A stretch of 64,000 nucleotides of DNA from Collimonas humicola (GTDB lineage: Bacteria > Pseudomonadota > Gammaproteobacteria > Burkholderiales > Burkholderiaceae_D): NCBI RefSeq assembly GCF_018304945.1, contig NZ_JAGQEE010000001.1, positions 1,736,001 to 1,800,000 of the forward strand, given 5' to 3'. This document shows, piece by piece, positions 17,388-25,485 of the stretch. The notes below the pieces were generated by a model, which did no database searches, was not told where the DNA came from, and saw only the letters and a program-made list of their open reading frames with translations. Each line of letters begins with the position of its first letter. Positions within the stretch are counted from its first letter, which is position 1. The translations under genes and the position numbers were made by a program.

Positions 17388-18188
17388 ATGTATCGCATGC
17401 AAGCCAATCCACAACCCATGTTGGACGCCGTCCGCAGCAACGCGCAGGACGGGCCTAGCGTCATTGCGGTGACCTGCCGCAGCAATGACTTCCGCGCTAC
17501 GCCGCGCCATAGCCACGCGCGCGGCCAGCTGATCGCCGCCAACAGCGGCCTGCTCACCATAGACACCGACCAGGAACGGCTGGTGGTGCCGCCCAGCCAT
17601 GCGATCTGGGTGCCGCCCGGCCAGCCGCACAGCCTGCGCTCGCATGGCCCCTTCGACGGCTGGAGCGTGTATGTCGCCGCCGCGCAAATCCAGCTGCCGG
17701 CGCGCGCGCTGGTGATCCAGGTGTCCGCCCTGTTGCGCGCCGCCGTGCTGCGCGCGGCCGGCTGGTCCGCGGCAATCCAGCTTGAAGCTGCGCAAGCGCG
17801 CGTGCTGGCGGTGATCCTCGATGAGATCGCCGCCCTGCCCGGCGAGAAACTGGCGCTTCCGCTGCCGGCGGAACGCCGCCTGAAGAAAATCGCCCAGGCC
17901 ATCGCCGACGATCCCGCCGACAGCCGCACTTTGCTGCAATGGGCGCAATGGGCTGCCATTGCGCCGCGCACCCTGACACGCCGCTTCGCCGCCGAAACCG
18001 GCATGCCCTTGTCCGAGTGGCGCCAGCGCGCCAGGCTGTTGCGCGCGCTGGAACTGCTGGCCGCCGGAAAGCCGGTGACCAGCATCGCGCTTGAGCTGGG
18101 CTATGACAGCCTGAGCGCCTTCATCGCCATGTTCCGCCGCGCACTGGGCGTCTCGCCAAGCAGATATCTCTCCGAAAAGGCAGATTGA
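17388..18188 (+). CDS. AraC family regulator with N-terminal cupin
   Basis: A 266-residue regulator. The cupin/AraC-binding domain covers about 30-90 (TPRHSHARGQL, IWVPPGQPHSLRSHG) and the double HTH about 165-262 (RTLTRRFAAETGMPLSEWRQ, IALELGYDSLSAFIAMFRRALG, SPSRY). The arrangement matches NimR/YeaM-like regulators that sense a small ligand in the cupin. The target is unknown; the divergent small gene is the nearest candidate. Confidence 0.9.
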   Translation: MYRMQANPQPMLDAVRSNAQDGPSVIAVTCRSNDFRATPRHSHARGQLIAANSGLLTIDTDQERLVVPPSHAIWVPPGQPHSLRSHGPFDGWSVYVAAAQIQLPARALVIQVSALLRAAVLRAAGWSAAIQLEAAQARVLAVILDEIAALPGEKLALPLPAERRLKKIAQAIADDPADSRTLLQWAQWAAIAPRTLTRRFAAETGMPLSEWRQRARLLRALELLAAGKPVTSIALELGYDSLSAFIAMFRRALGVSPSRYLSEKAD

Positions 18189-18320
18189 TTTCCTTTTTCC
18201 GAAATACACAGACGCCTTCAATTTTTACGCCGCGTTTACAGCGGCGGCATCCCTTTTTAGAGAATCTTTACGTAGCCGCTGCTAATCTGTAACTACCAAA
18301 ACGACCAGTAGAATCCTTCT

Positions 18321-18683
18321 ATGAATCAGGTAATTTCAGCAGCTTCGACATGGCATTTTTCATTGCTTCCAGAAGCAGCATCAAAAAAAATGCAAGCCGC
18401 CTTGCCTTTTCCGCTCCGCCGTCGCCAACATCTCCCCACCCAGAAAGATTTCATGATGCTCATCACGGTCGATGCGGCGTCGGTATCTGAATTGCGCCGC
18501 GTGATCGTCAGCACCTGCGGCGACCTCATGCTCTACATGCGCGTCAAGCCGGTAGACCACGCCAGCAAGATGAAATTCTGGCTGTGCCTGAACAAGAAAT
18601 CGATAGACTCCGTCATCGGCAACATCATGCGCGCCCTGCCGCAGGCCGAGTTCGGCCGCATCACTCCCATGCTGCCTGCATAA
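18321..18683 (+). CDS. hypothetical protein, possibly starting at 18450
   Basis: A 120-residue ORF. The C-terminal 75 residues (MMLITVDAASVSELRRVIVS, then LMLYMRVKPVD, SIDSVIGNIMRALPQAEFG) have a plausible beta-alpha-beta pattern like a small ACT-type fold. The first 43 residues are low-quality, so the true start may be the ATG at 18450 or 18453. Family not recognised. It lies 64 bases before dapA. Confidence 0.55.
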   Translation: MNQVISAASTWHFSLLPEAASKKMQAALPFPLRRRQHLPTQKDFMMLITVDAASVSELRRVIVSTCGDLMLYMRVKPVDHASKMKFWLCLNKKSIDSVIGNIMRALPQAEFGRITPMLPA

Positions 18684-18747
18684 GCGCCAACGCGTGCCTT
18701 CATTGCGACAAACATTCTCAATCAACTCTTACTGAAATCAGGACATC

Positions 18748-19692
18748 ATGGCCACCTTTGAAGGCATCTGGGTTCCTCTCGTCACGCCTTTCCGCCAGGG
18801 CAAGCTGGATCTTCACGGCGCTCAGCAACTGGCATTGAGCCTGTCCGGCGCCGGTATACACGGGCTGGTAGTCTGCGGCACCACCGGCGAGGCAGCGACC
18901 TTGAATGAGCATGAGCAAGACAAGCTGCTGTGCGGCGTCCTGGAAGCGGTGCAAAACCGCTGCCCGGTGCTGATGGGCGTAAGCGGCAGCGATACCCGCG
19001 CCGTCGCTGAAAAAATCAGCCACCTGAACACGCTGCAGCCGGCCGGCTTCCTGGTCTCGGCGCCCTCCTACGTACGGCCATCGCAGGAAGGCATACGGCT
19101 CCACTTCGAAGCAGTCGCCGCCGCCGCGCACGGCCCTGTCGTGCTGTACAACATCCCCGCACGCACCGGCGTCAATATCGAGCCGGCCACGGTAATTGCG
19201 CTGGAACGCCATGCGAACATCGTCGCCATCAAGGAATGCGGCGGCAGCCTGGCGCAAACCACGGAACTGATTCATCACAGCGGCCTGAAGATCCTGTGCG
19301 GCGACGACGCCCAGCTGTTCAACACGCTTTGCCTGGGCGCGCATGGCGCGATTTCCGCCGCCGCCCATATCCGGCCGGACCTGTTCGTGCGCCTGTTCGA
19401 ACTGGTGCGGGCCGGTCAGATCGAACGCGCACGCGCCCTGTTCAAGCAGCTGCTGCCGGCGATCCATCTGCTGTTTTCCGAACCCAACCCGGCGCCGGTG
19501 AAGGCCGCGCTGGCGCTGCAGGGCCATATCCAGGATGAGCTGCGCTTGCCGATGACGCCGATGTCGGCGGTCGGCCGGGTCAAGCTGGCGCGTGCGCTGG
19601 ATGAGCTGATGGCGCTGCCGTTTGCGATGAAAATCGAGAAGCCGGGATTTTCCATCGGCGGCAGATCACGCCAACTGGGACTGGTGAGATGA
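18748..19692 (+). CDS. dapA: 4-hydroxy-tetrahydrodipicolinate synthase family
   Basis: A 314-residue class I aldolase (TIM barrel). It has Thr45-Thr46 in CGTTGEAATL, Tyr108, Tyr134 in VLYNIPARTG, Arg139, and the Schiff-base Lys162 in VAIKECGG, in register with E. coli DapA (Thr44, Tyr107, Tyr133, Lys161). It condenses pyruvate with aspartate semialdehyde in lysine and peptidoglycan synthesis. About 20 residues longer than E. coli DapA. Related N-acetylneuraminate or sugar-acid lyases are alternatives, but the motifs favour DapA. Confidence 0.88.
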   Translation: MATFEGIWVPLVTPFRQGKLDLHGAQQLALSLSGAGIHGLVVCGTTGEAATLNEHEQDKLLCGVLEAVQNRCPVLMGVSGSDTRAVAEKISHLNTLQPAGFLVSAPSYVRPSQEGIRLHFEAVAAAAHGPVVLYNIPARTGVNIEPATVIALERHANIVAIKECGGSLAQTTELIHHSGLKILCGDDAQLFNTLCLGAHGAISAAAHIRPDLFVRLFELVRAGQIERARALFKQLLPAIHLLFSEPNPAPVKAALALQGHIQDELRLPMTPMSAVGRVKLARALDELMALPFAMKIEKPGFSIGGRSRQLGLVR

Positions 19693-19699
19693 GCCGTTC

Positions 19700-20275
19700 A
19701 TGATCCTGACCATCGCTTCTGAACATGTCCCCAGCGCCTCAACCGATATCGCCGCTTCGCTGGCCGCCGCGATAGCACGGCGACGGGCGCGCGCCGGCCG
19801 CAATGTCTTGTTGGTTTACCAAGATCCGGAAATGCCGCAGGCCGGCTGGCTGGCGACGGCGATCAAGACCGGCGCGGAAATCCGCAGCATCGCTGCCCAG
19901 GATATCGGCGCTGAACTTGCCGCCGCCAAAAGCAGCTATCACGACATCCTGGTCCATCTGCCGAAACGCGACGACGACGGTTCGCGCGGCGCACTTGCGA
20001 ACGCTGACCTGGCCTTGTTCGCCGTCAGCGCCGAGAACTGGCGCGCGGACGAAGCGCCGGCCGCCAGCATGCACACCGCCAGCGCGCTCAGGCCGGGCTT
20101 GCCGCTGGTGGCGCTGATCGACGACAGCCCGGCCGGGCAACAGCTCATGTCAACCCTGTCGGCCAGCATCGCCAGCTTGCGCTTTCTTCATTTGTCGGCG
20201 ACAAAACGGGACGACGCCTCGCTCGGCGCCTTGTACCAGGCGCTCTACGGCCACTGCTGCAGCGCCTGCGCCTGA
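19700..20275 (+). CDS. ParA/CobQ-superfamily-like protein lacking the Walker A motif
   Basis: A 191-residue protein whose layout follows short ParA/Soj ATPases: an initial beta strand MILTIA, a helix DIAASLAAAIARRRARAGR, then NVLLVYQDPEMPQAGW where active ParAs have VLLVDxDPQ..W. The KGGxGKT phosphate loop is replaced by SEHVPSASTD and the DxDP aspartates by YQDP. It is probably a non-ATPase relative. It lies seven bases after dapA, so is likely co-transcribed. Function unknown. Confidence 0.6.
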   Translation: MILTIASEHVPSASTDIAASLAAAIARRRARAGRNVLLVYQDPEMPQAGWLATAIKTGAEIRSIAAQDIGAELAAAKSSYHDILVHLPKRDDDGSRGALANADLALFAVSAENWRADEAPAASMHTASALRPGLPLVALIDDSPAGQQLMSTLSASIASLRFLHLSATKRDDASLGALYQALYGHCCSACA

Positions 20276-20407
20276 GCTGCGGCGCCTGCATTCGGGCGAA
20301 ATTGCGATCGATTCGCCGCCCACGGGATAGCCCGGTGCGCGGCTGGCAAGACACAGGCGATGCACACAATGCTTGCAAAAAAAGCTTGTTAAGTGTTCAA
20401 TCGCCTT

Positions 20408-21490
20408 ATGAAAATTTCCCCTGCACTCCCTATATGGTCCATTGCGGCCCCGATAGCCGGCTGGCTTTTGCTGGGCGGCGCCAGCTTCAATCCGGGCGGC
20501 TTCTATACACTGCTGCTGGTAGCCGGCCTGCTCGGCAGCGTGCTGGCGGCGGTCTACCACGCCGAAGTGGTGGCGCACCGGGTCGGCGAACCCTACGGCA
20601 CGCTGGTGCTGGCGCTGGCGGTGACCCTGATCGAGGTGGCGCTGATCGTTTCGCTGATGCTGGCCGGCGGCGAGGAAACCACCGGACTGGCGCGCGACAC
20701 CGTGTTTGCCGCCATCATGATCATCCTCAACGGCATCGTCGGCATCTGCCTGCTGGTGGGCGCCAGCCGCCACCGCGAACAAAGCTTCGGCCTGCTGGGC
20801 GTGAGCGCCTCGCTGGCGACGCTGGCGGCAATTGCGGTGCTGACGCTGGTCCTGCCGAACTACACCTCAAGCGCCCTGGGGCCGTTCTACAGCAAGAGCC
20901 AGCTAGCCTTCATCGCCATCATTTCACTGATTTTGTACGGCACCTTCGTGCTGGTGCAGACCGTGCGCCACCGCGATTATTTCCTGCCGCAGGACGCCGT
21001 CGCCGATGAAGACGTGCATGCGCCGCCGCCATCCGGCAAGGTGGCTGCCGTCAGCGCCGGCCTGCTGCTGGTCTGCCTGGGCGCGGTGGTGCTGCTGGCG
21101 AAGTCGCTGGCGCCGGCGCTGGAAACCGCGGTCGCCGGCATCGGCGCGCCGAAGACCCTGGTCGGCATCATCATCGCCGCTGTGGTGCTGCTGCCGGAAG
21201 GCCTGGCGGCAGTGCGGGCGGCGCGCGCCAACCGCTTGCAGACCAGCCTCAACCTGGCGCTGGGCTCGGCGCTGGCCAGCATCGGCCTGACCATTCCGGC
21301 GGTGGCGATCGTTTCGCTGACCACCGGCCTGACGCTGTCGCTCGGGCTGGACATCAAATCCACCGTGCTGCTGCTGCTGTCCTTCATCGTCGCCACCCTG
21401 TCGCTCGGCACCGGTCGCACCACGGTGATGCAAGGCACGGTGCACCTGGTGATCTTCGCGGTCTACCTGTTCACCACGATTGTGCCTTGA
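20408..21490 (+). CDS. chaA: ChaA-type cation/proton antiporter
   Basis: A 360-residue inner-membrane antiporter with about eleven membrane segments in two Na/Ca exchanger repeats. The acidic repeat motifs are HRVGEPYGTLVLALAVTLIE (about 58-77) and AAVVLLPEGLAAVRAARANR (about 255-274). A short acidic loop (DEDVHAPPPS) links the halves. ChaA exchanges Ca2+, Na+ or K+ for H+. The ATG at 20408 is preferred over a GTG at 20393. Confidence 0.88.
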   Translation: MKISPALPIWSIAAPIAGWLLLGGASFNPGGFYTLLLVAGLLGSVLAAVYHAEVVAHRVGEPYGTLVLALAVTLIEVALIVSLMLAGGEETTGLARDTVFAAIMIILNGIVGICLLVGASRHREQSFGLLGVSASLATLAAIAVLTLVLPNYTSSALGPFYSKSQLAFIAIISLILYGTFVLVQTVRHRDYFLPQDAVADEDVHAPPPSGKVAAVSAGLLLVCLGAVVLLAKSLAPALETAVAGIGAPKTLVGIIIAAVVLLPEGLAAVRAARANRLQTSLNLALGSALASIGLTIPAVAIVSLTTGLTLSLGLDIKSTVLLLLSFIVATLSLGTGRTTVMQGTVHLVIFAVYLFTTIVP

Positions 21491-21661
21491 TCGCCTCAAA
21501 GTTCCCCGCAGTTCCATGGCGGGGTTGGCTCAAGCCAACCCCGCCGGCATGATGTCCGAAAACTTCCGACGGCGCCTACCTCCCTCGCCTGTCAAATCTC
21601 CTGACTTCTGAACACATTCGCAGCGACCGCCGCCAGCCGGGCGCCTGTTTCCTTGCTGGCG

Positions 21662-21676
21662 GCACCACGCTGGTGC
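21662..21676. promoter_or_regulatory. NtrC (NRI) binding site upstream of urtA
   Basis: GCACC-ACGCT-GGTGC matches the dyad consensus GCACC-N5-GGTGC exactly on both arms. It lies 140 bases before the sigma54 -24 element, a normal enhancer distance. Confidence 0.7.
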
Positions 21677-21801
21677 GCCTGTTTCGCGCCAAAAGCCGTT
21701 TTCACCAAATCCGGGCGCATAGCCTTTCTTTACAGCCCTGCCAGCTCGCTCAAATTTAAGCCTGGGTATAAAAATCCCCGCTACCTGCCTTGCCAGGCCA
21801 T

Positions 21802-21817
21802 TGGCATGCATTCTGCT
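21802..21817 (+). promoter_or_regulatory. sigma54 promoter of the urt-ure operon
   Basis: TGGCATGCATTCTGCT has GG and GC elements separated by ten bases as in the -24/-12 consensus TGGCAC-N5-TTGCA. The urtA ATG is 124 bases downstream. With the NtrC dyad it predicts induction under nitrogen limitation. Confidence 0.65.
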
Positions 21818-21940
21818 ATAGGCATGTGGTAGCCCCGGCACTCCGGCTCCATGCCTGCCGCCATAGGGCTCGCTGATTTCTTGTTCGATTTTGTTCTGGG
21901 TTCATGCATATTCATCGTTCGCTACAGGGAGAGAAAAATC

Positions 21941-23194
21941 ATGTCACGTCGCACCCTTCTGAAAGCCACCGCGCTTGGCGCTTTCGCCCTTGCCGCCAGT
22001 TCCTGGCTGCCGTCCGCCTTTGCCGCGGATACCATCAAGGTAGGCGTCCTGCATTCATTGTCCGGCACCATGGCGATTTCCGAGACCTCGCTGAAAGACG
22101 TGGCCTTGATGGCCATCGACGAAATCAATGCCAACGGCGGCGTGCTGGGCAAGAAACTGGAACCGGTAGTGGTCGATCCGGCCTCCAACTGGCCGCTGTT
22201 CGCCGAGAAGGCGCGCCAGCTGATTTCGCAGGACAAGGTTTCGGTGGTGTTCGGCTGCTGGACCTCGGTATCGCGCAAATCGGTGCTGCCGGTGTTCAAG
22301 GAACTCAACAGCCTGCTGTTCTATCCGGTGCAATATGAAGGCGAAGAGCTGGAGAAAAACGTGTTCTACACCGGCGCCGCGCCGAACCAGCAAGCGATCC
22401 CCGCCACCGAATACCTGATGTCGAAAGAAGGCGGCGGCGCCAAGCGCTTCGTGCTGCTGGGCACCGATTACGTCTATCCGCGCACCACCAACAAGATCCT
22501 GCGCGCCTTCCTGCACAGCAAGGGCGTCAAGGATAGCGACATCGACGAGGTCTACACCCCGTTCGGCCATTCCGACTACCAGACCATCGTCGCCAACATC
22601 AAGAAATTCTCCGCCGGCGGCAAGACCGCGGTGATCTCCACCATCAACGGCGACTCCAACGTGCCGTTCTACAAGGAGCTGGGCAACGCCGGCCTGAAAG
22701 CCACGGACGTGCCGGTGGTAGCGTTCTCGGTCGGTGAAGAAGAACTGCGCGGCGTCGACGCCAAACCCCTGGTCGGCCACCTGGCAGCCTGGAACTATTT
22801 TGAATCGGTCAAGAATCCGGTGAATGCGGCCTTCATCAAGAAATGGAAAGCCTACGCATTAGCCAAGAACCTGCCGAACGCCGCCACCGTCGTCACCAAC
22901 GATCCGATGGAAGCGACCTATGCCGGCATCTACATGTGGAAGCAGGCGGTGGAAAAAGCCAAGTCCACCGACACCGACAAAGTCATCGCCGCCATGTCCG
23001 GCCAAAAATTCAAGGCCCCGTCCGGCTATGAACTCGAAATGGACGCCACCAACCATCACCTGCACAAACCGGTGATGATCGGCGAAATCAAGGCGGATGG
23101 GCAGTTCAACGTAGTCAACAAAACCAAGACCACGATTCGCGCGCAGCCTTGGAGTCCGTATATTCCGGGGAATGAGGGCAAGCAGAAGCTTTGA
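21941..23194 (+). CDS. urtA: urea ABC transporter, periplasmic substrate-binding protein
   Basis: A 417-residue type I periplasmic binding protein. The ATG at 21941 follows AGGGAGAGAAAAATC. The N-terminus SRRTLLKATALGAFALAASS is a twin-arginine (Tat) type signal with cleavage near AFAAD (residue 29). VGVLHSLSGTMAISE and the GCWTSVSRKSVLPVF segment are typical of UrtA, whose pocket binds urea. First gene of the urea uptake operon; a 686-base repeat island separates it from urtB. Confidence 0.95.
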   Translation: MSRRTLLKATALGAFALAASSWLPSAFAADTIKVGVLHSLSGTMAISETSLKDVALMAIDEINANGGVLGKKLEPVVVDPASNWPLFAEKARQLISQDKVSVVFGCWTSVSRKSVLPVFKELNSLLFYPVQYEGEELEKNVFYTGAAPNQQAIPATEYLMSKEGGGAKRFVLLGTDYVYPRTTNKILRAFLHSKGVKDSDIDEVYTPFGHSDYQTIVANIKKFSAGGKTAVISTINGDSNVPFYKELGNAGLKATDVPVVAFSVGEEELRGVDAKPLVGHLAAWNYFESVKNPVNAAFIKKWKAYALAKNLPNAATVVTNDPMEATYAGIYMWKQAVEKAKSTDTDKVIAAMSGQKFKAPSGYELEMDATNHHLHKPVMIGEIKADGQFNVVNKTKTTIRAQPWSPYIPGNEGKQKL

Positions 23195-23252
23195 TGGCTG
23201 GAAGGGTTGGAGGCTTTGAAGGCGAATGCCTACCGTATGTACTCCGTGGCCC

Positions 23253-23318
23253 GTTAAATGGGGTCAGAGTAATTTACGGCGATAAGGCTGCCGTAAAAAA
23301 ACTCTGACCCCATTTAAC
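23253..23318. repeat. REP-like hairpin (TGGGGTCAGAGT family), left end of urtA-urtB island
   Basis: GTTAAA-TGGGGTCAGAGT on the left and its complement ACTCTGACCCCA-TTTAAC on the right, with inner stem TTTACGGC/GCCGTAAA. It is preceded by ACTCCGTGGCCC, as in the composites at 2150 and 62120. It lies 58 bases after the urtA stop. Confidence 0.85.
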
Positions 23319-23335
23319 TGCGTGGGGTTGCGATT

Positions 23336-23470
23336 GTTTTTGACGTTGGGGTTGGGGTTGGGGTTGTTTTTGACGTTGGGGTTGGGGTTGTTTTTGACGT
23401 TGGGGTTGGGGTTGTTTTTGACGTTGGGGTTGGGGTTGTTTTTGACGTTGGGGTTGCCGTTGCTTTTGAA
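23336..23470. repeat. G-rich 24-bp tandem repeat (TTGGGG type)
   Basis: About five units of GTTGGGGTTGGGGTTG followed by TTTTTGAC; the first unit carries an extra GTTGGG and the last is degenerate. Consecutive G4 runs could form G-quadruplexes on the plus (coding) strand. The 24-bp length keeps all frames open, and the minus strand spells a repeating NPNPNVKN octapeptide, but there is no ribosome-binding site and I do not call it a gene. Confidence 0.85.
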
Positions 23471-23490
23471 TTCCGCATTGAGACGTTGCC

Positions 23491-23582
23491 AAATCCGGCG
23501 CGTGTCAGCCGGGAATTGTGGGAGGACATGTTTGAGCCGAAGGCGAGTTGGTCCTCCCACCCGGCTGATACGCGCTGGATTT
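23491..23582. repeat. large imperfect hairpin of the urtA-urtB island
   Basis: AAATCCGGCGCGTGTCAGCC plus GGGAATTGTGGGAGGAC pairs imperfectly with GTCCTCCCACCCGGCTG plus ATACGCGCTGGATTT around a 23-base loop (ATGTTTGAGCCGAAGGCGAG and three more bases). I recall similar sequences scattered in Burkholderiales genomes; a genome-wide search is needed to confirm. Confidence 0.65.
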
Positions 23583-23622
23583 GGGGACCAGACCGGAGGG
23601 AGGGCAACGGCTTTGCGGTCGC

Positions 23623-23659
23623 CTTTCTTTGCTTACTTTCTTTGGCGAAGCAAAGAAAG
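23623..23659. repeat. hairpin CTTTCTTTGCTT/AAGCAAAGAAAG
   Basis: A perfect 12-bp stem with a 13-base loop containing TTTCTTTGG. It lies between the larger hairpin and the second REP of the island. It has no T-run on either strand. Confidence 0.7.
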
Positions 23660-23762
23660 TGAGCGGCTGCCGGGCCGCCCCCGGCAAGCATCCACGGAGT
23701 AGCAACCGTGTTATCAACCAGCAGACCTTTCTTTGCATACTGCCGAATGTACTCCGCAGCCC

Positions 23763-23828
23763 GTTAAATGGGGTCAGAGTAATTTTCGGCGATAAGGCCG
23801 CCGAACAAAAACTCTGACCCCATTTAAC
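23763..23828. repeat. REP-like hairpin, right end of urtA-urtB island
   Basis: Same shoulders as the copy at 23253 and in the same orientation, with inner stem TTCGGC/GCCGAA. Preceded by ATGTACTCCGCAGCCC. The urtB start is 52 bases downstream. Confidence 0.85.
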
Positions 23829-23880
23829 TGCTTTTGTGGCAGCGCTATAACTGCTTTTCAGGTGGCGATAAAAAATACTG

Positions 23881-25485
23881 ATGAAAATCTCACGAAAAAT
23901 TCTTCTCGCCGTAGCTCTTTGCATGCAAGGATTGCTTGCCCATGCCGCGATCGACCCCGCGCTGCTCAAGCCGCTGGCCGGCGACGATCCCGATGCCCGC
24001 ATCACCGCCGTCAACCAGATCGCGGCGCTGGCCAACGACGATGCTCTCAAGATCCTCAACGCTCTCAATACCGATACCCTCTACGCCCGGCCCGACGGCA
24101 CCGTCCTGATCGTCGACGATACACAGGCCTTCAACCCCGCCACCGGCCAGACCCTGCCCACGCCGGACGACGCCGACGGCATCAGCGTCAACAACCGCCT
24201 GCGCGGCGTGGTCGAAGGCGCACTCTCGGGACTGAAGCTGTTCTCAGCCAACCGCAAGCTGCGCATCGCCGCCGCCACCGACCTCATGAAAACCGCCGAT
24301 CCGGCCCAGATACCCTTGATCAGCACAGCCCTGCACAAGGAAAGCGACCCCGAGATCCAGGACATCCTGCAACAGGTCATCGCCACCGCCAACCTGCACT
24401 CGCCCGACGCCGCTACCCGCAAAGCCGCGGTGCAGACGCTGGCCGCCAGCACCAACGCCAACATCCGCCCGGCCCTGCAAAACCTGCTCAACAAGAATCC
24501 CGACGGCAGCTACATCGAAGCCGATCCCGCCGTCCGCATCGAAGCCGTGCGCACCCTGGGCGTGCTGGACCGCCACCTGGCCACGGTCGACTTCATCGGC
24601 AAAGTGTTCTACGGCGTCTCGCTCGGCAGCGTACTGCTGCTGGCCGCGCTGGGCCTGGCGATCACCTTCGGCCTGATGGGCATCATCAACATGGCGCACG
24701 GCGAACTGCTGATGATAGGCGCCTACACCACCTACATGTGCCAGCTGCTGTTCCGCCAGTACTTCCCTGCGGCGCTGGACGGCTACCTGCTGGTCGCCCT
24801 GCCGGCCGCCTTCATCGTCACCGCCGCCGTCGGCATCGTGCTGGAACGGCTGGTGCTGCGCTGGCTGTACGGCCGGCCGCTGGAAACCCTGCTCTGCACC
24901 TGGGGCATCAGCCTGATCCTGATGCAAACCGTGCGCTCGATCTTCGGCGCCCAGAATGTCGAAGTCGCCAACCCCGGCTGGATGTCGGGCGGCGTCACCG
25001 TGCTCGGTTCGCTGGTGCTGTCGTATAACCGCATCGTGATCATTTTCTTTGCGCTGTTCGTGGTGCTGGCGGTGTGGCTGATCTTGAACAAGACCCGGCT
25101 CGGCCTGTTCGTGCGCGCAGTCATGCAGAACCGCCGCATGGCGGCCTGCGTCGGCGTCTCCACCGGCAAGATCGACATGATGACCTTCGGCCTCGGCTGC
25201 GGCATCGCCGGCCTCGGCGGCGTCGCCCTGTCGCAGCTGGGCAATGTCGGCCCCGACCTCGGCCAAGGCTATATCGTCGATTCCTTCATGGTGGTGGTGC
25301 TGGGCGGCGTCGGCCAGCTGGCCGGCACCGTGATCGCCGCCTTCGGACTGGGCGAAGTCAACAAATTCCTGGAGCCGATGGCAGGCGCGGTGCTGGCCAA
25401 GATCGCGATCCTGGTGTTCATCATCGTCTTCATCCAGAAACGCCCGCAAGGCCTGTTTGCGCTGAAAGGCAGGAGCGTCGAATGA
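23881..25485 (+). CDS. urtB: urea ABC transporter permease
   Basis: A 534-residue permease. A signal-like N-terminus (1-23) and a 200-residue HEAT-like helical region (about 30-230; RIAAATDLMKTADPAQIPLI) precede the LivH-type membrane domain (about 240-525, eight segments; ITFGLMGIINMAHGELLMIG). This architecture is specific to UrtB. It pairs with UrtC to form the channel. Its TGA overlaps the urtC ATG. Confidence 0.95.
   Translation: MKISRKILLAVALCMQGLLAHAAIDPALLKPLAGDDPDARITAVNQIAALANDDALKILNALNTDTLYARPDGTVLIVDDTQAFNPATGQTLPTPDDADGISVNNRLRGVVEGALSGLKLFSANRKLRIAAATDLMKTADPAQIPLISTALHKESDPEIQDILQQVIATANLHSPDAATRKAAVQTLAASTNANIRPALQNLLNKNPDGSYIEADPAVRIEAVRTLGVLDRHLATVDFIGKVFYGVSLGSVLLLAALGLAITFGLMGIINMAHGELLMIGAYTTYMCQLLFRQYFPAALDGYLLVALPAAFIVTAAVGIVLERLVLRWLYGRPLETLLCTWGISLILMQTVRSIFGAQNVEVANPGWMSGGVTVLGSLVLSYNRIVIIFFALFVVLAVWLILNKTRLGLFVRAVMQNRRMAACVGVSTGKIDMMTFGLGCGIAGLGGVALSQLGNVGPDLGQGYIVDSFMVVVLGGVGQLAGTVIAAFGLGEVNKFLEPMAGAVLAKIAILVFIIVFIQKRPQGLFALKGRSVE

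Noticed and set aside
23336-23470. CRISPR array
   Set aside because: Units are contiguous 24-bp tandem repeats without unique spacers, and no cas genes are present.
23264-23560. Protein gene with NPNPNVKN octapeptide repeats on the minus strand
   Set aside because: The open frame is a by-product of a 24-bp repeat. There is no ribosome-binding site, it runs into the REP hairpin, and the composition is not protein-like.
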